A stretch of 64,000 nucleotides of DNA from Mayamaea pseudoterrestris. Its lineage: Eukaryota > Bacillariophyta > Bacillariophyceae > Sellaphorales > Sellaphoraceae. This document shows, one piece after another, positions 55,928 to 64,000 of the stretch (positions within the stretch are counted from its first letter, which is position 1; each line of letters begins with the position of its first letter). The position numbers and the translations under genes are program-made. The stretch spans positions 124,001-188,000 of the forward strand of contig BROI01000011.1 in NCBI GenBank assembly GCA_027923505.1, written 5' to 3'. The notes below the pieces were generated by a model. It was not told the DNA's origin, ran no database searches, and saw only the letters and a program-made list of their open reading frames with translations.

Positions 55928-57448
55928 ATGAGCTCGTTCAATAATGATCATAACGGAGCAAACCATACCGACGACTCCTTGATTCCATCGAGACGCTCCT
56001 CGTCGTCACTGAAACTCCGCATCAAGACGACATACTCGAGCAGCAACCATAAGAATCAAAACCAAGACTTTATACTACATGTAACAGCTTCTCAGTCAGT
56101 TTCCGAGTTAAAGCAGCAAGTTTTGGAACATTTGCAGTTGGAAGCGACGCGCTACGTGCGACTCGTATGTCACGGCCGACTGCTGGCTCCGGACGCGGCA
56201 TCGCTCGCCACCTTTGACGTGTTGATGAAGCAACATGCAACGGACGAGGAGCAAGCTAGTCACTATGTCGTCGTTCACGCCGTCATTGCGGCCGTTGGAC
56301 AAGCGGTAGGCGTGCAAGCCGTGCTGCAGAAACACGCTCAATACCAGAGCGAGCTGCAGGAGAGTCTGTTTCGTGCGGAACGATCCAATCACGATAACAA
56401 TAATGCATCAGCAGCGTCACCATTTTTCGCATCGACAAGTCTCGGTCGATTGTCGGAAGGATTGCTGCGAGGAGCCGGAATCGGAACGGACGGAAGGTTG
56501 ATAAGGGCGTCGTCTCCTCATGACAGCGATGATGAAAGTATTAACGGCGACGAAAGCGACGAGGATGATGATGAGGAGGAAGTAGATTCGCTTGTACGCT
56601 TTTACAACATTCACGACCATACTGGCGACGCGGAAGTAGACATTGAGCTTGGAATAACTAGACCACCAACGATTGCATCCATTCCTAGCGTGACTGCGTC
56701 AAGTGGCCGCCAACGACGCCGTCGGCGCCAGTCTGGAAACGCTCACTTGACCCAAAGCAGTCGTCGCTCCAGTGCCGTTGGCTTTGATCGACTGCGGCTT
56801 GCGCCGTGGAGCTTGTCGAACAGTCAGGTGCAGGCCATTCGCTCCTACTTTTCGCCGCACGTTGACACCTGGTTGCAGCAACTGGCGCCGGAGCGACGCG
56901 AGCAAGTTGTTTCGGAAGCGGCTGCGACGGCAGCAAATGCGAGTACTAGTAACGCTCGCATCGAATCACCTAATGATGATGACAACAATGACGATTCATT
57001 GCATCGCCGCCACTTGCAGGAGGAAGCTTGGATGCAGGCGCAAGGAACGGTGAGCGAGTTTTGGTTGAACCTTGGCATGGCCGGACGACTTCGGGAGCGA
57101 GCCGCAACGCAAGGAGCCAGCACTACCTCGCTCACGTCCATCATGCAGGCGGCCGTTGCGGCGAATCGACGGAACGGTAGTGCTGGAGCAATCACTACTG
57201 CCAACAATATATCGTCCACACCTGGATCTGACCGAGACTTTACCTGGGGCTTTCTCATGGGATTTTTCGTTGGCTTTATTATGCTGGCTTGGGTTTGGAT
57301 GCCCACAGTGCCGCACAAGCAAAAGCTTGGCATTTTGTCAGGCATTACAGTCCAGTTGGCCTTGACCATGCTGCAAAAGGGCAATGGCGATGAGTTTGCC
57401 CATGACGAGGGCGACTTTGACGATGTTGGTTTGTTGAGAGAGTACTAG
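55928..57448 (+). CDS. Dsc3/DUF2407-like ubiquitin-fold membrane protein
   Basis: 506 residues. After a short polar N-terminus a ubiquitin-like domain is visible at about residues 22-115 (LKLRIKTTYSSS, then DFILHVTASQSVSELKQQVL and RYVRLVCHGRLLAPD). An acidic Asp/Glu stretch near 200-220 and a Ser/Arg-rich linker follow, then LAPWSLSNSQVQAIRSYFS. Near the C-terminus (about 436-460) DFTWGFLMGFFVGFIMLAWV and the nearby MPTVPHKQKLGIL form a membrane segment typical of this family, in which the fungal member Dsc3 is part of a Golgi/ER ubiquitin-ligase complex. The role here is inferred from domain order. Confidence 0.75.
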   Translation: MSSFNNDHNGANHTDDSLIPSRRSSSSLKLRIKTTYSSSNHKNQNQDFILHVTASQSVSELKQQVLEHLQLEATRYVRLVCHGRLLAPDAASLATFDVLMKQHATDEEQASHYVVVHAVIAAVGQAVGVQAVLQKHAQYQSELQESLFRAERSNHDNNNASAASPFFASTSLGRLSEGLLRGAGIGTDGRLIRASSPHDSDDESINGDESDEDDDEEEVDSLVRFYNIHDHTGDAEVDIELGITRPPTIASIPSVTASSGRQRRRRRQSGNAHLTQSSRRSSAVGFDRLRLAPWSLSNSQVQAIRSYFSPHVDTWLQQLAPERREQVVSEAAATAANASTSNARIESPNDDDNNDDSLHRRHLQEEAWMQAQGTVSEFWLNLGMAGRLRERAATQGASTTSLTSIMQAAVAANRRNGSAGAITTANNISSTPGSDRDFTWGFLMGFFVGFIMLAWVWMPTVPHKQKLGILSGITVQLALTMLQKGNGDEFAHDEGDFDDVGLLREY

Positions 57449-57797
57449 CGCGTTTGTATCGATGGCAATAGTAGGACAGCAAATATAGCAACCACGCCTT
57501 GGTCAACAATACAAGTTTTAACTTGGTCTAACGGTGATCGGCAGATGAGGGTTGATGATTAATAAATGTGTTATCACGCCACTCAGTTCCGGTATCTCGT
57601 ATTACACCTTTCTCCGCATACAACATGCTAAGATAAAAACGCCGGAATAATTGAGCGCTGGCTTCACCGGCTACTGCTGTCAAGACAGTATCCACAACTT
57701 GTTTGTTTAGTCTATCCTATTCTATGGAATCTGAACCTGATAAGCTAAACACTAAAACTAAACAACTACATGGTACAGCACTTGGAATCAAGAGACA
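57449..57797. other. Spacer between convergent genes, no gene seen
   Basis: 349 bp with the 3' ends of the Dsc3-like gene (plus) and the C-CAP/TPR gene (minus). No repeat of the satellite families found. Confidence 0.4.
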
Positions 57798-59624
57798 TTA
57801 CGACTCCATGACCTTGCGCCGCTCTTGCTCCATTCTCACCTCGCAAAACTGCAGCGCCTGCTTGACTTGTTTGTTGTGTGGCTCCAACTTGTGCGCCTTG
57901 GCCAAGACTGGAAGGGCTGCCAAGTACTTACCCATAGCGTGCAACGCTAATCCATGACGAAAAATGGCCTTAATATTGTCTGGATTGACGTCAAGCGCCT
58001 TTCGAGCATCCTCCTCTGCCTTTTCGTGCTGACCCAGCTTCAGAAAGCAAGCCGCTCGGTTCGAATACAATACGTCGCGCGGATATAGCTTCACGTCAGG
58101 CAATTCGTCAGCCTTGTCAAGTGCCAAGCTGTACAGCAAAATGGCTTGCGCATACTCGCCAGCGCCAAATGCTTCGTTGCCACGAATCTTATTGTGGTCG
58201 CATTCGTCAACGACAAGTTTAATCTGTTCCTTGGACATGGTATAAATTTCCTCGTCAACAGCATCATCATCATCATCAGTTTCCGAAACAGTATTTTCCT
58301 GCTCCACCTTCTTTGCCAAAACATTACCATGCTTATCTCGAATCTGTATCATGTCTTCGGCCATGTTGATTGCTAGCTCGGCCGCTCGCTCACGCCGCTT
58401 GTTTTCCTCCTCCACTTCGCGTGGCGTCATGGCCCGCACATTCTTACCCGTCGTATTTCCCGCTCGCACCACCTCCTCCGTCACGAGCTTGCCGCTGTGA
58501 ACCGACGTGATGAACTGAAACTCTTCGGGCGTGGCATTGCCAATGGACTTGGCGCCGTCGTTCATGTAGTCGCAGTCAATCTCCGATTCCATAAAATCGT
58601 CCCTGTAGATGCGAACCTTCATTCTCTTGACGCCAGCGTGAAAAATGCGATCGTCCTTGTCCTCGCCCCAATACTGCGAATGGAAGAAAAAAGTCGGGGC
58701 GAAGCGGAGTCAGTGTTTGCATGCATCTCTTATTCTTGCATGAACTACTCAAAGCCAGCATGCAAACCAAGAGAGATTATTGACACTTACAATCTTTGGC
58801 TGACCGGGCGTTCCAGGATTCTTCCCCGACGGCGCATCGCGAAAATCAATCTGCAAGTTTCGACTCAAGTCGACTTGAATAGTTGCCACGGTCGCTTCAT
58901 TTTGAACGACAAGATGAACGTTACTGCAATTGTGCATCTCCAGCGTGCCCGAAATGATTTTGCACTTGATCAATATGGTGCAATTGTGAACATTGGAAAT
59001 GAAGCATTTGATGATTCCGTAAATGCGTCGCTCGCGAGGCTCTTCAGGGACCGCATTCTCCGCGTCGCTGCCAGGAAAGCTCTTGGCCTGGGCGTTGACC
59101 ATCATTTTGGACTCCAAGTTGCTCAAGTCCTGCGTCAAAATAATCTGGTCCCTCAGAGAATGACCACTCGTGTCGGTAATGGAAACGACCCGCTTGCCGG
59201 CGTCCAATTGGTCGCGAGTGATTCGAATTGTTGTAGAGTCAGTCGATTTCTCTTCTTGGCATGCTACTAGTCGTTTCGTCTTGTATTCGTCGGCGTCATT
59301 ATCAGCAACGACTGGACCAAGCAGCGATTTAAACTCCTGCACACTCTCCGTCTCTCGCTGCTTGTACTTTTCGAGTTGCGTTTTCACCTTGAGCACATTC
59401 GCAAGCTTTTGTTTCTCAGCAGCTTCCGCCTCGCTGCGCGAATACTTGTTGCCGTCCAATCCGAGTGCCTGCTGCGACGCGATTAATTCCTCCTTGGTTT
59501 CCTGCTCGACTTGCTCGACGAGTGTCTTGGTTTTCTTGTCCCAGTCGCTGTAGTTGGTTCTTCCAGCGACACCTGGTGTAGAAGAAGATGATGATGGTAT
59601 TGGAACTGGAGCAGGCGAGGTCAT
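57798..59624 (-). CDS. C-CAP/cofactor-C-like beta-helix fused to C-terminal TPR domain, two exons
   Basis: Proposed join: 59624-58791 (278 codons) and 58673-57798 (291 codons plus stop), total 569 residues. The 117-nt intron has GTAAGT and TTCGCAG ends and phase 0; splicing gives GQPKI then YWGEDKDDRIFHAG. The N-terminus is Ser/Pro-rich, then a charged helical segment (about 30-100). The beta-helix from about 201 (IYGIIKCFISNVHNCTILIK, CSNVHLVV) resembles the C-CAP/tubulin-cofactor-C domain, which binds actin or tubulin partners. TPR units at about 435-560 (RGNEAFGAGEYAQAILLYSL, SNRAACFLKLGQHEKAEEDA, LALHAMGKYLAALPVLAKAH) are of the co-chaperone kind. A role in cytoskeleton assembly or chaperone binding is inferred. 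An ATG upstream in the same frame exists but its peptide is not convincing. Confidence 0.78.
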
Positions 59625-59867
59625 GGTGTGATGCAAGGCTATCAAGGAACATCGATAGAGTGAATGGAACGAATATTCAAACCGACGGATCGAAGGGTCA
59701 CAGATCGCTTTCTTGCCAAGACCCATGTGCTCTTGCGTTCCGAACCAAGGTTTAAAAACGATCAAAACTTCGAAATCGAGCGCCGATGAGCAGACTCAGT
59801 CGTGCTACGACATGAAACTGTGGCACGACCGCGCCGTCGCGCCTAAATACGCTAGCTACAAACGTTG

Positions 59868-61349
59868 CTATAGTATTTTCCACGTGACGTATATTCCCTG
59901 CCCGCAGGAGCACTGAAAATCCCCTCCACATGGACTGTAATTGACCAGTCGAATGGATGCATAGCCAGTTTGTCCGCAGCGCCGACAATGGGATCGTTCC
60001 ATGGCGTGTTCCCGGACGCTCAGTATGCTGACTGGAAGCGGAGGATTGTATCGCCTCGTTGCATCATCTTGCTTTTGTCGCACCACTTGATCCAGCGCAC
60101 GTTGTCGCTCCATGAATGGCAAGCTTGGATGCCAGTAGCGAATGAGCAAGACGACGCGTATGCTGTCCGTGGTGTTTTCCACCTCATGCTCGTAGGCATC
60201 GTCAAAGACGAGTACCTTGCCTTGATGCCACTCGTGCCAAGTGTTTTTGACGCGAATCCGACACTTGCCTAAATTACCATTGTCAGTGGCCGTCGTTGAC
60301 GAAACTGGCACTATGATTCCCAAGTGAGCCGTCAATCGAAGGTTGGTTGACGCACAGTGAGGCGCAATCTTTGTTCCCGGAGCCAACAAGCTAAAAATGA
60401 CTTCGCCGCCGCCACTCCGCGCCAAAGAGACAGCTTCGGGAATGTGTCTGGCGATCAGCTCGCACGTTTGCGGCACCAAGTGCGATGATTCGCGCTCGCC
60501 GCTTCCAAATAGGACCACTTCGGTCCACCTGCCACTGGAAACGACGGAACCATCCATGGCACCAGCTCCCTCCCGATGGTCGCCTGCTCCGACCGACTGA
60601 AAGCAGTCGGCGTCTATTAAATTCAAGCATTCCTCTCGAATCATGTCAAAGTTGGTAGGATCTTCGAGAATGTGTTCGCACCAACTTGGTCGTTCCTCAT
60701 TGCCAGAGTAGAATGGTTGCGTGGATGAAACGTTTGGATACATGTAGGCGGGTCGCAAATGTGGATCGCTCCAGTGCTGCCTCACGCGACGAGGCAAATG
60801 CTTGCATGTTTGAACAGCTTGAATGACTCGACGCGAAAAACTGGCATGTTCGGCTGCGGAAACGGATTGCTCCTCCTGCCAGGACGCCATGTACTCTTGA
60901 ATGGCTCGTATGCAGACGGCATCGTCATCGTCACTATCAACAGCAGACCCTTCCATGAGCTCAGTACCTCCAAATTCATTGTTGCTGCTGCTGCCTCGTT
61001 TGCTGCTGCATATATACTCCCGTAGACAAGCTCGTAGACTCCATCGAGCGTCGGCGTGTCGACCGGCATCCAGCAAGCAGCCTCCGAGAAACAGCCACAG
61101 ACGAAGAGCTCGCGGATGACTCAACGAGGAAGCTTCAATTGTTTCGCCTTCTAATGCTTCTTCAAACTCCTTGATGAAATGGTTGGAATCCATGTCGCTT
61201 TGCATTGCATGTTTTGGATGTATGCGCCGAAGTGAATTCTCCCAAACGCTCATGGCTGCCGCGTAGTCTTGCTCATTGTACCACAGCGCCAAACCCTTCC
61301 ACCACTCTAATACGAACAAGTCATGTTCGTTATATCGATTGCTTGGCAT
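59868..61349 (-). CDS. Aspartyl/asparaginyl beta-hydroxylase-domain protein with Cys-rich tail
   Basis: 493 residues from the ATG at 61349; the frame is open further up but begins without ATG. A helical N-terminal half (TPR-like pieces ALWYNEQDYAAAMSVWENSL and LWLFLGGCLLDAGRHADARW) precedes the hydroxylase domain: GTKIAPHCASTNLRLTAHLG with iron ligand His342, and VLVFDDAYEHEVEN with His388, then Arg398 for 2-oxoglutarate. These match the H...H...R arrangement of the family that hydroxylates Asp/Asn. The C-terminal 50 residues contain five or six Cys (HCRRCG, CGGDFQCSCG), like a small zinc-binding knot. No signal peptide is visible, unlike the ER-resident animal enzyme. Confidence 0.85.
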   Translation of the reverse strand: MPSNRYNEHDLFVLEWWKGLALWYNEQDYAAAMSVWENSLRRIHPKHAMQSDMDSNHFIKEFEEALEGETIEASSLSHPRALRLWLFLGGCLLDAGRHADARWSLRACLREYICSSKRGSSSNNEFGGTELMEGSAVDSDDDDAVCIRAIQEYMASWQEEQSVSAAEHASFSRRVIQAVQTCKHLPRRVRQHWSDPHLRPAYMYPNVSSTQPFYSGNEERPSWCEHILEDPTNFDMIREECLNLIDADCFQSVGAGDHREGAGAMDGSVVSSGRWTEVVLFGSGERESSHLVPQTCELIARHIPEAVSLARSGGGEVIFSLLAPGTKIAPHCASTNLRLTAHLGIIVPVSSTTATDNGNLGKCRIRVKNTWHEWHQGKVLVFDDAYEHEVENTTDSIRVVLLIRYWHPSLPFMERQRALDQVVRQKQDDATRRYNPPLPVSILSVREHAMERSHCRRCGQTGYASIRLVNYSPCGGDFQCSCGQGIYVTWKIL

Positions 61350-61572
61350 GGTATGATAAGAAGAGTTAAACTGGGCGATCAATGGAACGAATTGAGCACA
61401 AATGCACGGGTTGATGATGAGGGGAGCCTGCCACACTTTGTCTGACCGCCACTAAGCAATGGTCTGACCGGGACTGTTCGTCGTTCATTGTCATTGCTGG
61501 AGCGTTTAAAGCATTCATCACTGCGCAAAAGAGTGTCGCACCAAGCAGCCTTCGACAAGTATTGTTTCAAAT

Positions 61573-62366
61573 GCTAAAGAGCATGCATGGGATTCTTGCT
61601 GAAGCAGGCAAGTTGTACAAAGTCATTTCCTTGTTGCTAAATACTCATAAACTTATTCCCAGAAAAAGTAGCCTTGAGGCCTGTCAAACAACAGCTCTGA
61701 GCTTGACTATGGGAAATTTTTGTGGAGAGCATGAACATCTTGCACGAGAACCATGATAGAGCAGCTATGTCTTGCAAGATCACTTCCTTGTTGCATGAGA
61801 CTGGCTCTTTGATTCCCGGAATGAGTGTCTGTAGCCTTGGAGCCAACAACCCACTGCTCGGAGCTTGACCATATTTCAACTTTGTGGAGCACATTAAGAG
61901 CATGCTTGAGATCCTTGTTGGAGCAGCAAAGTTTTTGCAAGGTCACTTTCATGTTGCATGAGACTGATTTTTTGACTCCCGGAATGAGTGTCTGTGGCCT
62001 TGGAGCCTGCCAGACCACTGCGCTGAGCTTGATCATAGATCAACTTTGTGGAGCACATTACATCATGCATGAGAACCATGATAAAGCAGCTATATCTTGC
62101 AAGGACACTTCCTTGTTGCATGAGACTGACTTGTTGATTCCTGGAATGAGTGTCTGTAGCCTTGGAACCTGCCAGACCACTGTGCTGAGCTTGATCATGG
62201 ATTAACATTGTGGAGCGCATTTACCGCATGCGTGTGATTCTTGTTACAGCAGCCAAGTCTTGTAAGGTCACATTCATGTTGCATGAGACAGATCTTTTCA
62301 TTCCCAGAATTGTTGTCTGTAGCCTTGGAGCCAGCCATGCCATGGCGCTGAGCTTTATCATAACTC
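61573..62366. repeat. Tandem repeat family 4: about five units of ~163 bp
   Basis: The junction phrase TTTGTGGAG recurs at about 61721, 61883, 62047 and, as CATTGTGGAG, at 62208 (periods 162-164). Units share TTGCATGAGACTG, ATTCCCGGAATGAGTGTCTG and TAGCCTTGGAGCC. Units are diverged, with the leftmost weakest. It abuts the AspH-like gene's upstream region and the ~343-bp family to its right. Confidence 0.88.
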
Positions 62367-64000
62367 CGCACATTCAACAAGTGGTTGAATGTGCCAGCGT
62401 TGCACCCTTTTTGGCTACAAGAACCAGCAGTGTTGCCAGTTGTGCCCTCCCATCCATTTCAGTTCATGTTTGGTATCATGATGGGTCAATGTTTATGTCA
62501 GTTGCACCCATTCCAGTCTCCACCACCATGTATGCCATGGTGAGACTCAGCAGGTTGTTGGATCTGCTAGCAGTGCACCTCAAGTGGCACTTCAGACTGC
62601 CAGAATGACTTGACAAATCTGGAATACAAAGAGAATACGTTTTTCATATTGATTGGGACCCACAGACTTGTCAGTTTGGGTGTGGAAGCCAACACTTTGC
62701 CCTGAGATTCCACACATTCAACAAGTGGTTGAATGTGCCAGCGGTGCACCCTTTTTGGCCACAAGAACCATCAGTGTTGCCAGTTGAGCCCTCCAATCCA
62801 TTTCAATTCATGTTTGGTGTCATGATGGGCCAATGCTTAGGTCAGTTGCATCCATTCCAGTCTCCACCACCATGTATGCCATGGTGAGACTCAGCAGGTT
62901 GTTGGATCTGCTAGCAGTGCACCTCAAGTGGCACTTCAGACTGCCAGAATGGCCTGACAACTCTGGAATACAAAGAAAAACGTTTTTATATTGATTGAGA
63001 CTCATAGACTTGTCAGTTTGGGTGTGGAAACCAACACTTTGCCCTGAGACTCCGCACATTCAACAAGTGGTTGAATGTGCCAGTGGTGCACCCTTTTTGG
63101 CCACAAGAACCAACAGTGTTGCCAGTTGAGCCCTCCAATTCATTTTATTTCATGTTTGGTGTCATGATGGGCCAATGCTTAGGTCAGTCACACCCATTCC
63201 AGTCTCCACCACCATGTATGCCATTGTGAGACTCAGCAGGTTGTTGGATCTGCTAGCAGTGCACCTCAAGTGGCACTTCAGACTGCCAGAATGGCCTGCC
63301 AATTTTGGAATACAAAGAGAATACGTTTTTATATTGATTGGGACTCATAGACTTGTCAGTTTGGGTGTGGAAGCCAACTTTTTGCCCTGAGACTCCGCAC
63401 ATTCAACAAGTGGTTGAATGTGCCAGCGGTGCACCCTTTTTGGCCACAAGAACCATCAGTGTTGCCAGATGAGCCCTCCAATCCATTTCTTTTGATGTTT
63501 GGTGTCATGATGGGCCAATGCTTAGATCAGTTGCATCCATTCCAGTCTCCACCACCATGTATGCCATGGTGAGACTCTGCAGGTTGTTGGATCTGCTAGC
63601 AGTGCACCTCATGTGGCACTTCAGACTGCCAGAATGGCCTGCCAAATCTGGAATACAAAGAGAATACGTTTTTTATATTGATTGGGACCCACAGACTTGT
63701 CAGTTTGGGTGTGGAAGCCAACACTTTGCCCTGAGATTCCACACATTCAACAAGTGGTTGAATGTGCCAGCGGTGCACCCTTTTTGGCCACAAGAACCAT
63801 CAGTGTTGCCAGTTGAGCCCTCCAATCCATTTCAATTCATGTTTGGTGTCATGATGGGCCAATGCTTAGGTCAGTTGCATCCATTCCAGTCTCCACCACC
63901 ATGTATGCCATGGTGAGACTCAGCAGGTTGTTGGATCTGCTAGCAGTGCACCTCAAGTGGCACTTCAGACTGCCAGAATGGCCTGACAACTCTGGAATAC
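62367..64000. repeat. Tandem repeat family 5: units of ~343 bp running off the window end
   Basis: The phrase CATTCAACAAGTGGTTGAAT recurs at about 62372, 62715, 63057, 63400 and 63746; it is an 8-bp inverted repeat around AAGTG. Each unit seems to be a dimer: GCGGTGCACC and GCAGTGCACC mark half-units about 173 and 169 bp apart (62741, 62914, next 63083), and both halves are preceded by GAGACTC. About 4.75 units lie in the window and the array continues past the end. Open frames of about 130 codons here are by-products. Confidence 0.92.

Noticed and set aside
61894-63916. Frames of 100-132 codons on both strands in the last 2 kb
   Set aside because: They recur with the tandem unit and lack any recognisable domain. 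Family 5 units mutate these frames freely.
1-64000. tRNA, rRNA, telomere repeats, retroelements or DNA transposon ends
   Set aside because: I looked for cloverleaf-like T-arm sequences, telomeric hexamer/heptamer runs, reverse transcriptase or integrase motifs and long terminal repeats by eye and found none; a profile-based search could still find small RNAs.

Overview
The window reads as nuclear DNA of a stramenopile alga, most likely a diatom. Genes are compact, with none to two introns. Two predicted proteins begin with a signal peptide followed by a Phe-containing cleavage context (AAAFSAS, ASCFTS) like the ASAFAP motif of secondary-plastid pre-proteins. A short membrane-anchored LRR protein of diatom style and a TPS/TPP tail fit the same group. 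The species cannot be named from sequence alone.

Layout. 1-14.6 kb is gene-dense: a partial trehalose-phosphatase tail, an SGNH hydrolase, an LRR protein whose intron is made of satellite DNA, a TPR protein, an M1 aminopeptidase, a small Gln/Ala-rich protein and a large six-SAP-domain protein with a plastid-type leader. 15.6-31.6 kb is a tandem array of about 95 units of 169 bp, containing an apparently exact 5,248-bp segmental duplication. 31.7-34.1 kb is a small island with a globin gene and one doubtful ORF. 34.1-44.2 kb is a second array of about 20 units of roughly 511 bp, each unit a trimer of ~170-bp modules, followed by two copies of a third repeat (~174 bp). 44.6-61.3 kb is gene-dense again: gamma-glutamylcyclotransferase-like, CCCH-type zinc-finger, LITAF-like, plastid NTF2-like, cytochrome b5 reductase, eIF2D, Cdc14, a Dsc3-like ubiquitin-fold membrane protein, a C-CAP/TPR fusion and an aspartyl beta-hydroxylase-like protein. 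61.6 kb to the end holds two more tandem families (~163 bp and ~343 bp).

The genes are mostly unrelated housekeeping functions and I see no operon-like pathway. The main signal is the repeat landscape. The 169-bp satellite unit also forms the whole intron of the LRR gene at 2.9-4.5 kb. It appears to supply both splice sites, and the intron length (300) equals 131+38+131, so every array unit looks like a 38-nt exon plus a 131-nt intron. Five sequence-distinct tandem families in the window share a 160-175 bp basic period.
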